Shown here: positions 24,854 to 33,945 of the stretch, in pieces
Position numbering within the stretch: the stretch's first letter is position 1
Layout: every line of letters starts with the position of its first letter
Source of the DNA: Cellulosimicrobium sp. ES-005
Lineage (GTDB): Bacteria > Actinomycetota > Actinomycetes > Actinomycetales > Cellulomonadaceae
DNA: 64,000 bases
Direction of reading: 5' to 3'
Assembly (NCBI RefSeq): GCF_040448685.1
Contig: NZ_CP159290.1
Span: forward strand, 868,001-932,000
Notes under the pieces: generated by a model
The model's database searches: none
Told to the model about the DNA's origin: nothing
What the model saw: the letters and a program-made list of their open reading frames with translations, nothing else
Made by a program: the position numbers and the translations under genes

Positions 24854-26254
24854 ATGAAGTCCACACGTCAGGCGATCGCCTTCACCCTCGCGGGGGCGCT
24901 CGCGATCAGCACGCTCGCCGCGTGCTCGAGCGGCGGCTCGGGCAGCGACGACGAGAGCAGCGGCTCGGACGGCGACGGGAAGGTCACCCTCAAGGTGGTC
25001 TCCCTCCTCCCGGGCTCCGAGCAGGAGGCGATCGACGCCTTCAACGCGCAGGTCGAGGAGTTCGAGGCCGCGAACCCGGACATCGACATCGTGCCGGAGG
25101 AGTACGAGTGGAAGGCGACGACGTTCGCCCCCCAGCTCGCCGGCGGCACGCTGCCCGACGTCTTCGAGATCCCGTTCACCGACGCGAAGACGCTCGTCGA
25201 GAACGGCCAGCTCGCCGACCTCGACGAGCAGTTCCGCACCCTGCCCTACGCCGACAAGTTCAACCCGGCGATCATCGAGGCCGGGACGGGCGCCGACGGC
25301 CACGTCTACGCGATCCCCGCGAAGAACGTCTACGGCGTCGGCCTGCACTACAACCGCGCGCTCTTCGAGTCGGCCGGGCTCGACCCCGACCAGCCGCCGA
25401 CCACGTGGGACGAGGTCCGCGAGGACGCGAAGAAGATCGCGGACGCCAACCCCGGCGTCGCGGGCTACATGCAGATGTCGCAGAACAACACGGGCGGCTG
25501 GCAGCTCACGGTCAACACGTTCGCGCGCGGCGGCCGCACGCAGGAGGTCGCGGAGGACGGGACCGCCACCTCCACGCTCACCAACGACGGCACCAAGGAA
25601 GCGCTCGAGTGGCTCAAGGCCATGCGCTGGGAGGACAACTCCCTCGGGAGCAACTTCCTCCTCGACTGGGGCACCATGAACCAGGCGTTCGCCGCCGGCC
25701 AGGTCGCGATGTACACGTCGGGCTCCGACGTCTTCACGTCGCTCGTCCAGACGAACGCGGTCGACCCCGCCACCTACGGCCTCGCGGCGCTCCCGCTCGA
25801 GGGCGACGACGCGGGCGTCCTCACGGGCGGCACGCTCGCCGCGATGCCGGCCAACGTGGACGAGTCCAAGAAGGAGGCCGCCATCAAGTGGATCGACTTC
25901 TTCTACCTCGCCAAGCTCGTCGACGAGAAGCGCGCGGTCGCCGACGCCGAGACGCTCGTCGCGAACGACCAGCCCGTGGGCACCCCGGTCCTGCCGATGT
26001 TCTCCCAGGAGCAGTACGAGCAGAACCAGGAGTGGATCAAGGACTACATCAACGTCCCGCTCGACCAGATGACGAGCTACACGGACACGATGTTCGACCT
26101 GCCGCTCGTCGGTGAGCCGTCGCAGAAGACGCAGGAGATCTACGCGCTGCTCGACCCGGTCGTCCAGGCCGTCCTGACGGACGAGAACGCCGACGTGGAC
26201 GCGCTGCTGGAGCAGGCGAACACCGAGGCGCAGGCCCTGCTCGACCAGGGCTGA
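24854..26254 (+). CDS. Sugar ABC transporter substrate-binding lipoprotein
   Basis: Extracytoplasmic binding protein of 466 residues for the alpha-glucoside importer. The N-terminus has Lys/Arg, a hydrophobic helix and the lipobox LAAC (cysteine at about residue 24), then a Ser/Gly/Asp-rich linker. The mature part is family 1 (PLPGSEQEAIDAFNAQVEEFEAANPDIDI; FAAGQVAMYTSGS). The ATG at 24854, 5 nt after AGGAG, is preferred to the GTG two codons earlier, which overlaps the ribosome site. It is followed by strong hairpins before the permease genes. Confidence 0.94.
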   Translation: MKSTRQAIAFTLAGALAISTLAACSSGGSGSDDESSGSDGDGKVTLKVVSLLPGSEQEAIDAFNAQVEEFEAANPDIDIVPEEYEWKATTFAPQLAGGTLPDVFEIPFTDAKTLVENGQLADLDEQFRTLPYADKFNPAIIEAGTGADGHVYAIPAKNVYGVGLHYNRALFESAGLDPDQPPTTWDEVREDAKKIADANPGVAGYMQMSQNNTGGWQLTVNTFARGGRTQEVAEDGTATSTLTNDGTKEALEWLKAMRWEDNSLGSNFLLDWGTMNQAFAAGQVAMYTSGSDVFTSLVQTNAVDPATYGLAALPLEGDDAGVLTGGTLAAMPANVDESKKEAAIKWIDFFYLAKLVDEKRAVADAETLVANDQPVGTPVLPMFSQEQYEQNQEWIKDYINVPLDQMTSYTDTMFDLPLVGEPSQKTQEIYALLDPVVQAVLTDENADVDALLEQANTEAQALLDQG

Positions 26255-26300
26255 CGCCCCGCGGTCGCGCGGTCCGTACGGGCTGCGCGACCCGCAGACC

Positions 26301-26336
26301 CGGGTCGGCCGGCAGCGCCCCCTGCCGGCCGACCCG
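26301..26336 (+). terminator. Intercistronic hairpin after the binding-protein gene
   Basis: A perfect 15-bp stem (CGGGTCGGCCGGCAG and its complement) with a 6-nt loop. A second imperfect hairpin follows at 26347-26384 (arms GTGCCCGAC/GTCGGGCAC). In ABC importer operons such hairpins usually protect the binding-protein mRNA or partly terminate, giving more binding protein than permease. Confidence 0.7.
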
Positions 26337-26413
26337 AACCCCGCCGGTGCCCGACGGCGCGACGCACCTCGCGTCGTCGGGCACCTCCCCACCGCACCGA
26401 AGGACGTTCGCCC

Positions 26414-27379
26414 GTGACCGCCACCACCGCCCCGCCGCGACGGGGACCCGCCTCCCACGCGCGGGCCGACCGCGACGGCCGACGCCGCAGCCCCGTGACG
26501 TGGTTCCGTGGCGGCGGCCTGAGCAACCTCGTCTTCCTGCTGCCGCTCATCCTGATCTTCGGCGTCTTCTCGTGGTTCCCCATCGTGCGCGCGGTGATCA
26601 TGAGCTTCCAGGAGACGAACCTCGTGAGCGACCCGACGTTCGTCGGGCTCGACAACTTCCGGCAGGTGCTGAACGACCCGCTCCTGTGGAAGGCCGTGAA
26701 GAACACGCTGTACTTCGCGTTCCTCGCGCTCCTGTTCGGGTACCCGATCCCGCTGATCGCGGCCGTCCTCATGCGCGAGGTCCGCCGGGCGCGCGGGCTG
26801 TACTCCGCGCTCGCCTACCTGCCGGTCGTCGTGCCGCCGGTCGTCGCCGTGCTGCTGTGGAAGTTCTTCTACAACGGCAGCCCGACGGGCGTGTTCAACA
26901 CGATCCTCGGCTGGGTCGGCCTCGGCCCGTACCCGTGGCTCCAGGACGCCTCGACGGCCATGCCGTCGCTCGTGCTCGCCGCCACGTGGGCCGGCGCGGG
27001 AGGGACGATCATCATCTACCTCGCCGCCCTGACGAGCGTGCCGCCCGAGCTCTACGACGCCTCCGAGGTGGACGGCGCGGGGCTGTGGCGCAAGATCTGG
27101 CACGTCACGCTCCCGGCCCTGCGCGGCGTCCTGTTCATCACGCTGATCCTCCAGGTCATCGGGACCGCGCAGGTGTTCCTCGAGCCCTACCTGTTCACGG
27201 GCGGCGGGCCGAACAACGCGACCCTGACGATCCTGCTGCTCATCTACCGCTACGCCTTCCAGAACAGCCTCGGCGGCGACTACGGGGCGGCGACCGCGCT
27301 GTCGATCATGCTCGCGGCCGTCCTCGCGGTCTTCTCGATCCTCTACTTCCGGCTCACCCGGTCCTGGAGCACGTCATGA
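26414..27379 (+). CDS. Sugar ABC transporter permease, MalF/UgpA type
   Basis: Inner-membrane subunit of 321 residues with a basic N-terminus and six predicted helices. The EAA-loop motif for contact with the ATPase is EVDGAGLWRKIWHVTLPALRG (about residues 217-237). The fragment ALVTSVPPELYDASEVDGA-like region is standard for this family. No ATPase gene is in the cluster; a shared MsiK/MalK-type ATPase elsewhere probably energises it, as in streptomycetes. The TGA overlaps the ATG of the next permease (ATGA). Confidence 0.93.
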   Translation: MTATTAPPRRGPASHARADRDGRRRSPVTWFRGGGLSNLVFLLPLILIFGVFSWFPIVRAVIMSFQETNLVSDPTFVGLDNFRQVLNDPLLWKAVKNTLYFAFLALLFGYPIPLIAAVLMREVRRARGLYSALAYLPVVVPPVVAVLLWKFFYNGSPTGVFNTILGWVGLGPYPWLQDASTAMPSLVLAATWAGAGGTIIIYLAALTSVPPELYDASEVDGAGLWRKIWHVTLPALRGVLFITLILQVIGTAQVFLEPYLFTGGGPNNATLTILLLIYRYAFQNSLGGDYGAATALSIMLAAVLAVFSILYFRLTRSWSTS

Positions 27380-28449
27380 CTCTCTCGCCCACCGACAACC
27401 CGAGCGAGATCGGCGTCGTCTCGCAGGACTCCGCGGCGACGGCCGACAGCACGCCGGCGGTCCCGACGGACGGCACGGGCACGGCCCGACGCGCCGCCGA
27501 GGCGAGCCGCTCCCGGCGCGAGTCCGAGCGCCGCAGGGTGCGCGCCCGCCGTCGCAAGGCGCTCGACGGCGTCGAGGACCGTGGCGCGCTCTCCGAGGCG
27601 GACTGGCGCCGCCCGTCGATCCGGTGGGGGATGGGCAGCACGCACGTGCTGCTGCTCGTGATCCTCGTGGTCGCCGGGCTCGGCCCGATGCTGCTGCTCG
27701 CCAAGTACGCCGTCACGCCGACCCAGGACATCCTGCGCACCCCGATGGCGATCTTCCCGAACGGCATCGCGTGGGACAACCTCGACAAGGCGTGGAACGA
27801 CGTCCAGGTCAGCCGGTACTTCCTCAACACGATCTGGCTCGCGGTCGGGTCGTGGGCGTCGCAGATCCTCGTCGCGACGACGGGCGGCTACGCGCTGTCC
27901 GTCCTGCGGCCGAAGTACGGGAAGGTCGTCCAGGCACTCGTCCTGTCGACCATGTTCGTCCCCGCGATCGTGCTGCTCGTCCCGCTGTACCTGACGATCC
28001 TCGACCCGCCACTGCTGGGCCGGTCGCTCATCAACAGCTTCTGGGCCGTGTGGCTCCCGGCGGGTGCGAGCGCGTTCAACGTGCTGCTGGTCCAGCGGTT
28101 CTTCGACAGCCTCCCGCGCGAGGTGTTCGAGGCCGCCCGCATGGACGGCGCCGGGCCGTACCGGCTGTTCTGGTCGATCGTGCTGCCGATGTCCAAGCCG
28201 ATCATCGGCGTGGTCTCGGTCTTCGCGGTCATCGCGGCGTGGAAGGACTTCCTCTGGCCGCTGCTGGTCCTCAAGGACCCGGCGATCCAGCCGCTGTCCG
28301 TGCGCCTGCCGTCCATCGAGGCGTCGACCGACCTCGGCGTGTTCCTCGCGGCCCTCGCGATCTCGACGCTCATCCCGGTGGGCCTGTTCCTCGTCTTCCA
28401 GCGCATGTTCCTCCAGGGCGCCGGCCTGGGCGGAGCGGTCAAGGGCTGA
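27376..28449 (+). CDS. Sugar ABC transporter permease, MalG/UgpE type
   Basis: Second permease subunit, 357 residues. It has an unusually long Arg-rich cytoplasmic N-terminus (about 85 residues, with SRRESERRRVRARRRK) before the first helix; this is roughly 60 residues longer than typical family members. The EAA loop is ARMDGAGPYRLFWSIVLPMSK. It is translationally coupled to the first permease. Its 3' end overlaps the convergent DUF2804 gene by 11 nt, an overlap apparently created by palindromic element copy 3. Confidence 0.93.
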   Translation: MTLSPTDNPSEIGVVSQDSAATADSTPAVPTDGTGTARRAAEASRSRRESERRRVRARRRKALDGVEDRGALSEADWRRPSIRWGMGSTHVLLLVILVVAGLGPMLLLAKYAVTPTQDILRTPMAIFPNGIAWDNLDKAWNDVQVSRYFLNTIWLAVGSWASQILVATTGGYALSVLRPKYGKVVQALVLSTMFVPAIVLLVPLYLTILDPPLLGRSLINSFWAVWLPAGASAFNVLLVQRFFDSLPREVFEAARMDGAGPYRLFWSIVLPMSKPIIGVVSVFAVIAAWKDFLWPLLVLKDPAIQPLSVRLPSIEASTDLGVFLAALAISTLIPVGLFLVFQRMFLQGAGLGGAVKG

Positions 28450-29596
28450 CCTTCGGCCCGCTGCCGAACACGACTTCGGTGTCGTCGTCCGAGGGATAAC
28501 GACACCGAAGTCGTTCTCGACCGAGAGCAGGGTCGTCGGGGGAGCGGGGCCCGACGGCGGGTTGCCACCAGCGGTTGTGGACCTCCTCGGCCCAGCCGAC
28601 GAGGCCGTCGAACCGCACCGGCTCCGGTGCGGCGTCGCCGTCGGTCCCCGCGGCGGGTGGCGTGAACGTGCCGGACCAGTGGCCGAAGCACTGGTCGGTC
28701 GACGACGACACGACGCCGAGGTGCGTCCGCGTGACCTTCGTGTGGAAGGGCTCGAACGTCGCGTCGAGCCCGCCGCCGGTGACCCGCCACGGCCGGTGCG
28801 GGTCGGCGAGGTCGTAGTCCCACGCGAGCTCGTCGGGGAGGTGGTGGATCCGCCCGTCGAGGGAGATCGCGTTCTCGGTCGAGCCCGTGCCGACCGTCCA
28901 CCGTCCGCCCACCTGGATCCCGACGACCCGCCCGTGGCTCTCGCCCGAGCCCGCGCCCCAGTTCCACCGGACGTCGTAGGGCCAGCGCCCGCGGCCGTGG
29001 TCGAGGACGGCCCACGACGACCCGGCGGGAACGTCGACCGTCCGTCCGTCGACCCACAGCGTGCCGTGCGCCGGGCGGGCGACGTCCTTGACCGTGTACT
29101 GGAAGCGCGAGTCGCTCCACGGCACGACGACGGCGAGCCGCTCGTGCCCGGGCGGCAGCTCGGCGACGACGTCGAACGAGACGTCGCGGGTCCGCGCCCG
29201 CAGGCGCGTCCCGCCGTCGACCTCGTCGAGGTCGATCGCGAGGTTCTTCGCCCGTGCGCGGGCGGGACCGTCGCCGAGCGAGCCGGGCAGCTCGACGCCG
29301 CGCGCGGGCACGACGGTCGCGTCCGCGCCCCACGTGCGACCCGACTCCCGGTCGAGCACCCACACCTCGTGCACGGCCGCGTAGTCGAGGGACGACACCG
29401 TCAGCGCGAGGACGTGGGTCGGGGTGACGACGCCCCAGTACTCCCAGCGCTTGTTCCGGCCCGCATGGCGGCGGCCGTCCCGCGCGACGCCGGACGTGTT
29501 GACGAGCGGCTGGCGCGCCCAGCCGATCGAGCGGCGGTCGAGCAGGCCGTCGGGCAGGGTGAGCGGCACGCGCTCGGTGATCTCCGGGAGCGGCAC
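28439..29596 (-). CDS. DUF2804 domain-containing protein
   Basis: Function unknown; 385 residues, soluble, no signal peptide. Family features seen: LLDRRSIGWARQPLVNTS near the start, NKRWEYWGVVTPTHVLALTVSSLDY, WNWGAGSGESHGRVVGIQVGGRWT and FGHWSGTF near the end. The GTG at 29596 follows a strong GGAGG sequence. The last 26 or so codons (from about residue 360) are encoded by palindromic element copy 3 and the sequence beyond it, so the native C-terminus was probably replaced or extended. It runs 11 nt into the permease gene. Confidence 0.85.
   Translation of the reverse strand: MPLPEITERVPLTLPDGLLDRRSIGWARQPLVNTSGVARDGRRHAGRNKRWEYWGVVTPTHVLALTVSSLDYAAVHEVWVLDRESGRTWGADATVVPARGVELPGSLGDGPARARAKNLAIDLDEVDGGTRLRARTRDVSFDVVAELPPGHERLAVVVPWSDSRFQYTVKDVARPAHGTLWVDGRTVDVPAGSSWAVLDHGRGRWPYDVRWNWGAGSGESHGRVVGIQVGGRWTVGTGSTENAISLDGRIHHLPDELAWDYDLADPHRPWRVTGGGLDATFEPFHTKVTRTHLGVVSSSTDQCFGHWSGTFTPPAAGTDGDAAPEPVRFDGLVGWAEEVHNRWWQPAVGPRSPDDPALGRERLRCRYPSDDDTEVVFGSGPKVSP
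28465..28519. repeat. Palindromic element, copy 3 (55 nt)
   Basis: Arms of 21 nt with a 13-nt loop; left arm starts CGAACACGACTTCGG, right arm ends CCGAAGTCGTTCTCG. Two mismatches lie at positions 4-5. The stem centre (CTTCGGTG) differs from copies 1 and 4 with both arms changed together. It lies inside the DUF2804 reading frame at a convergent junction. Confidence 0.85.
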
Positions 29597-29787
29597 CGCT
29601 CCACCTCCACGTGGTCCGGCTCGGGCGGTCCTGCGCGGCGGGCGACGGTGCCCGGTGCCCGGCCCGAGGAGCGAGCGAGGCCGAGTCTAGGGGGCCGGGC
29701 GAGGTGACCGGACGAGGTGACACTCTGTCCCGTCAATGTCACGTCCCTCCGGTCCGCTTCCGGGCGGGCGGGGGTCGGAGCAGGTGC

Positions 29788-29793
29788 CATGAT
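29788..29793 (+). promoter_or_regulatory. Possible -10 box CATGAT deciding the cpfC start
   Basis: CATGAT ends 7 nt before the ATG at 29801. It overlaps the upstream in-frame ATG at 29789, which is therefore less likely to be used. Confidence 0.4.
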
Positions 29794-29800
29794 CGGGAGC

Positions 29801-31030
29801 ATGCCCCCGTTCTCCCCCCAGGACGTCGCTGCCGACACGGGCCGGGCCGCCGCGCCCGCTGCGTCCGCCAGCGCCCCCACGAGCGACGTCGACCCCGGTC
29901 CCACCCCCGACCTGCGCCCCTACGACGCCCTGCTGCTCTACTCGTTCGGCGGGCCCAACAAGCCCGAGGACGTCGTGCCGTTCCTGCGCAACGTCACCGC
30001 GGGCAAGGGCATCCCGGACTCGCGCCTCGAGGAGGTCGGCGAGCACTACTACGGCTTCGGCGGCAAGAGCCCGATCAACGAGCAGAACCTCGCGCTCAAG
30101 GCGGCGCTCGAGGCCGAGCTCGCGCGCCGCGGCGTCGACCTGCCGGTCGTGTGGGGCAACCGCAACTGGGAGCCGTACACCACCGACGCGATCGACGAGC
30201 TCGAGGCGCTGGGCGCGAAGAACGCGGTCGCGCTCGTGACGTCGGCGTACTCGTCGTACTCCGGGTGCCGTCAGTACCGCGAGGACCTCGCGGTCGTGCT
30301 CGACGGGCGCGGCCAGCTCGGCCCCGACGGCTCGACGGGCGTGCAGTTCGACAAGGTGCGCTCCTACTTCAACCACCCCGGCTTCGCGCAGGCGAACGTC
30401 GACGCCGTCCTCGACGGCTACGCGGCGCTCGCGGCCAAGGGCGGCGACGGCGCCGCCGCGCGCCTCGTGTTCGTCACGCACTCCATCCCGGACACGATGG
30501 AGGCCGCGTCGCGCGTCTCGCACGCGACGTACTCGGAGCAGCACCTCGACCTCGCGCGCGTGATCGCCGCCGAGGTGTCGGCGCGCCTCGGACACGACGT
30601 CGCGTGGGACCTCGCGTACTGCTCGCGCTCGGGGCCGCCGAGCCAGCCGTGGCTCGAGCCCGACGTCAACGACCACCTGGAGGCCCTCGCGCAGGACGGC
30701 GTCCGCGACGTCGTGCTCTCGCCGATCGGCTTCGTGTCGGACCACATGGAGGTCGCGTACGACCTCGACACCGAGGCGATGGAGACGGCGACCGGGCTCG
30801 GGATGACCGCGGTCCGTGCCGGGACCGTCGGCACGCGCGAGCCGTTCGTGCGCGGGCTGGTCGACCTGCTCGTCGAGCGCGCGGCCCTCGCGCGCGGCGA
30901 GGACGTCGAGGAGGCCACCGTCGGCGACCTCCCGGCGTTCCGGTCGGTGTGCGCGCCGGGCTGCTGCCTGCGTCGCGACGGCGAGCCGAGCGGCGTCCCC
31001 GCGCTGTGCAGCACCGACATCCACAGCTGA
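29801..31030 (+). CDS. cpfC: Coproporphyrin III ferrochelatase
   Basis: Inserts iron into coproporphyrin III in the actinobacterial/firmicute haem pathway (often annotated hemH). The 409-residue protein has an N-terminal Ala/Pro-rich extension of about 38 residues, then [39 protein letters not shown] with the catalytic His, and [20 protein letters not shown]. Cysteines in SGCRQY and the C-terminal VCAPGCC match the [2Fe-2S] cluster ligands seen in actinobacterial enzymes. The next gene, 43 nt away, is chdC, which uses its product. Confidence 0.94.
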   Translation: MPPFSPQDVAADTGRAAAPAASASAPTSDVDPGPTPDLRPYDALLLYSFGGPNKPEDVVPFLRNVTAGKGIPDSRLEEVGEHYYGFGGKSPINEQNLALKAALEAELARRGVDLPVVWGNRNWEPYTTDAIDELEALGAKNAVALVTSAYSSYSGCRQYREDLAVVLDGRGQLGPDGSTGVQFDKVRSYFNHPGFAQANVDAVLDGYAALAAKGGDGAAARLVFVTHSIPDTMEAASRVSHATYSEQHLDLARVIAAEVSARLGHDVAWDLAYCSRSGPPSQPWLEPDVNDHLEALAQDGVRDVVLSPIGFVSDHMEVAYDLDTEAMETATGLGMTAVRAGTVGTREPFVRGLVDLLVERAALARGEDVEEATVGDLPAFRSVCAPGCCLRRDGEPSGVPALCSTDIHS

Positions 31031-31073
31031 GCCACCGCGGCGAAGATCCCGCACCGACCAGGGAGGAACCCCG

Positions 31074-31808
31074 ATGAACGACGCCGCGCGCGTCCCCGCG
31101 GACCACGAGCAGATCAACACCACCATCCGCTACGCGATGTGGTCCGTCTTCGCGACGGCGGCGCCCCTGCCCGCCGACGCCGACGAGCGGGCGGGCCTCG
31201 TGGCCGACGCGCTGACCGCCGTCGGCGGCGGTGACGACCCGTCCGCGACGGACGGCGACCTCGTCGTGCGCGGCTGGTACGACGTCGCGGGCCTCCGCTC
31301 GGACGCCGACCTCATGGTGTGGTGGCACGGCCCGACGATCGAGTCCGTCCAGGGTGCCTACCAGCGCCTGCGCGCGAGCGGCCTCGGGGCGCACCTGGAG
31401 CCGGTGTGGTCGAACGCGGCGCTGCACCGCCCGGCCGAGTTCAACCGCGGCCACGTGCCCGCGTTCCTCGCGGGGGAGGCGCCGCGCGACTACCTCAGCG
31501 TGTACCCGTTCGTGCGCTCCTACGACTGGTACCTCCTGCCCGACGCCGAGCGCCGCACCATGCTGCGCGACCACGGCCTCGCGGCGAAGGACTACCCGGA
31601 CGTGCGCGCCAACACGGTCGCGTCGTTCGCGCTCGGCGACTACGAGTGGATCCTCGCGTTCGAGGCCGACGAGCTGCACCGGATCGTCGACCTCATGCGC
31701 GAGCTGCGCGCCACGGAGGCCCGCCGCCACGTGCGCGAGGAGGTCCCGTTCTTCACGGGCCCGCGCACGACGCTCACGGCGTGGGCGGACCGCCAGCCCT
31801 TGTCCTGA
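31074..31808 (+). CDS. chdC: Coproheme decarboxylase
   Basis: Final step of the coproporphyrin-dependent haem pathway: oxidative decarboxylation of coproheme to haem b (also hemQ; chlorite-dismutase fold). The 244-residue protein has the reactive-tyrosine motif [13 protein letters not shown], the [20 protein letters not shown] strand and the C-terminal [23 protein letters not shown], which carries the haem-proximal His in this family. The ATG follows GGGAGGAACCCCG. Directly downstream of cpfC, so substrate and product enzymes are co-expressed. Confidence 0.94.
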   Translation: MNDAARVPADHEQINTTIRYAMWSVFATAAPLPADADERAGLVADALTAVGGGDDPSATDGDLVVRGWYDVAGLRSDADLMVWWHGPTIESVQGAYQRLRASGLGAHLEPVWSNAALHRPAEFNRGHVPAFLAGEAPRDYLSVYPFVRSYDWYLLPDAERRTMLRDHGLAAKDYPDVRANTVASFALGDYEWILAFEADELHRIVDLMRELRATEARRHVREEVPFFTGPRTTLTAWADRQPLS

Positions 31809-31819
31809 CCCCACGGCGC

Positions 31820-31874
31820 CGAGCACGACATGAGGGTCGTTATCCCGTGGATGACGACCCTCATGTCGTGCTCG
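31820..31874. repeat. Palindromic element, copy 4 (55 nt, perfect arms)
   Basis: Two 21-nt arms are exact reverse complements around a 13-nt loop; left arm starts CGAGCACGACATGAGGG. It lies between the convergent chdC and M48 peptidase genes and could also act as a terminator there. Confidence 0.9.
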
Positions 31875-31929
31875 ACGGCGCGTAGTGTCGTTCTCGGCGT
31901 GGCCGCGGGGCGCAGGTCGAACCTTTGGG

Positions 31930-33807
31930 TCAGCCCGCGGGGACGGTGTTCGGCTCGCCCTCGCGGACGTACGGCGCGACGTGCGCGACGAGCGCCTCGT
32001 CGCTGTCCTTGGTGAGCCGCTCGCCCGACCACGTCTCGTGGAGCGTGAGGGTCGTGCCGTCGTGCAGCGCGAGGTCGACGCGCGCGGGCGTGACCTTGCG
32101 GATCGCGGCCGCGGCGATCTGCTCGTACGGCACGTACCGGTACCGCGCGGCGAGGTCGGCGACGGGCGCCGAGCGCAGGAGCTCCACGAGGCGTGCCTTG
32201 CCGCCCTCCGTCTTCTTGGGGCAGGGCGCCAGGATCAGACCTACGTCCAGCACCAGGACGTCGTGGTACGTCCCGTCCACCTTGACGTTCGCGAGTCCGC
32301 CGACGACGTCGCCGCCGTGCGCGGTCGCCTGCGCGGTCTGCTGGACCGCGCCCGCGACGTCGATGCCGAGGGCGTCGAGCCGGGCGCGGGCCTCCGCGGT
32401 GGTCGCGGGGTCGGCCGCGAGGCGCGCGACCTCCGCCAGGTCCAGGACGGTGCCGTCGGGTGTCTCGAGCGTCGCCGGTCCCGTCCACGACGCGCGCCAC
32501 CGGGCCGCGCCGGACCGGACGGCCGCCGCCGCGAGGGCCGAGGAGATCGCCCCCGTGATCGCGTCCCGGGCCTCCTCGGCGGGGGCGCCGGGGACGAGGT
32601 CGCGCGCGATCGCGTCGAGGCGGCCGGTGCCCAGCAGGTCGAGCAGGGTCGCCAGGTCACCCTGCGGGCGACCGGCCGCGCGACCCACCGCGCGGTAGAG
32701 CGTGTCCGCGGTGCGCTGGTCGTGGATCGGCATGGCCGCCGCGACGAGGGCGTCCCACGGGAGCTGCGCGCGCGTCCCGAACGCGACCTCCTCGACCGCG
32801 ACGCGCTCGGCCCACGTCGGGAAGCCCGGGACGAGGGCGGTGGCGCGCCGCTCGTCCGTGGCGACCGTGCCGCCGTCGGGCATGGTGTCCATCGCGGCGA
32901 CGCGCCGCGCGATCGACGGGTGCGTGTCCCACGCGGACTGCTCGGCGGGCGCGTCGTCGGACCGGAGCTCGGCGAGGTCGCCGGCCCGGCCGCGCAGGAG
33001 CTCGTCGAAACCGCCGAAGACGCCCGCCGGTGTCGGGGCGAGGCCGTGCTCCCAGCCGAGCCCGACGTACTGGCTGGTGTAGAAGCCCCACGCGGCGTCG
33101 ATCACCGGGACCTCGCGCAGCGCCGCCTGGGCGGTCGCGCGGCCCGCGACGCGCACGGACAGCTCGTCGGCCTCGAGCTCCTGGCGGCGGCTGACCGCTG
33201 CCGACACGAGGACGTAGAGCTTCGCGTACTGCTTGAGCAGCCAGCCGACGACGTTCCCCTGGAGCTGCCCGACCGTCGCCATGATCGCCTCACGGCCCCG
33301 GTAGGCGAGCGGGCCGAGGCGCGTGTGCGAGCGGGAGTAGTGGCCGAGCTCGTGCGCGAGGACCGAGCGGAGCTGCGCGGCGGTCAGGCCCTGCAGCAGC
33401 GGGACGCCCAGGTACAGGCGGCGCGTCCCGCCGACGAGACCGAGCAGGCGCGTGTCCTCGCTGACGGCGGCGTTGACGTCGGCGACGAGCCGGATCTCGT
33501 CGGGGGTGCGCGTGTCCGCGACCTGCGCGAGCTCGCGGACGGCGGCCCAGAGCTCGGGCGCATCGCGCTCGGCGAGCGGCACCCCGCCCGGCCCCTGCTT
33601 CTCCGCCCTGGCGACGCGCACGAGCGCGACGACGAGGCCTGCCGCGACGACGATCGTGAAGAACCCGAGCTTCGCGGCACCACCGCTCGCGTGCTCCGAG
33701 AACGCCCACACGGTCGCCGCGCCGAGGCCGACGACGGCGCCGAGCGCGAGGACGTAGAACCCGACGAGGAGGAGGACCGACAGCGCGGCGCGCAGGGTCG
33801 TGGTCAT
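31930..33807 (-). CDS. M48 family membrane metallopeptidase
   Basis: Zinc endopeptidase of the HtpX/Ste24 family, likely membrane-protein quality control. The 625-residue protein has two N-terminal helices (about 8-35 and 48-68), the zinc motif VLAHELGHYSRSH (about residue 170) and the third ligand Glu in SRRQELEADELSV, followed by WDTHPSIARRVAAM as in other M48 proteins. The last 300 residues form a large soluble extension of unknown function (with APCPKKTEGGKARLVELLRS). The ATG at 33807 is chosen because it directly precedes the first helix. Confidence 0.9.
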   Translation of the reverse strand: MTTTLRAALSVLLLVGFYVLALGAVVGLGAATVWAFSEHASGGAAKLGFFTIVVAAGLVVALVRVARAEKQGPGGVPLAERDAPELWAAVRELAQVADTRTPDEIRLVADVNAAVSEDTRLLGLVGGTRRLYLGVPLLQGLTAAQLRSVLAHELGHYSRSHTRLGPLAYRGREAIMATVGQLQGNVVGWLLKQYAKLYVLVSAAVSRRQELEADELSVRVAGRATAQAALREVPVIDAAWGFYTSQYVGLGWEHGLAPTPAGVFGGFDELLRGRAGDLAELRSDDAPAEQSAWDTHPSIARRVAAMDTMPDGGTVATDERRATALVPGFPTWAERVAVEEVAFGTRAQLPWDALVAAAMPIHDQRTADTLYRAVGRAAGRPQGDLATLLDLLGTGRLDAIARDLVPGAPAEEARDAITGAISSALAAAAVRSGAARWRASWTGPATLETPDGTVLDLAEVARLAADPATTAEARARLDALGIDVAGAVQQTAQATAHGGDVVGGLANVKVDGTYHDVLVLDVGLILAPCPKKTEGGKARLVELLRSAPVADLAARYRYVPYEQIAAAAIRKVTPARVDLALHDGTTLTLHETWSGERLTKDSDEALVAHVAPYVREGEPNTVPAG

Positions 33808-33945
33808 GGGCGTGCCTCTCACGATGCGCCGCACCCGCGCGGCGGTCTGGCGCCGGAGCATAGTGGCCCGTGTGCCCGGGGCACCAGTTCCGTCCGCCGG
33901 CCCCTCCCCGGATGCTCAGCATGCTGATCGATGCGACGGTGGAGC

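Noticed and set aside
22541-27103. Very long antisense reading frame (1520 codons) across the alpha-glucoside operon, and similar ones elsewhere
   Set aside because: In DNA this GC-rich, stop codons are rare in several frames. The products are Arg/Pro/Ala-rich with no domain, while the opposite strand encodes recognisable proteins.
22970-28449. Mobile or recently acquired sugar cluster
   Set aside because: No integrase, insertion sequence or flanking repeat of the usual kind; base composition and codon use look like the neighbours. The palindromic elements are also present around housekeeping genes.
29789-29800. Upstream ATG (29789) or GTG (29717) as the cpfC start
   Set aside because: Both precede or overlap the proposed -10 box and add low-complexity residues that are not part of the ferrochelatase fold.
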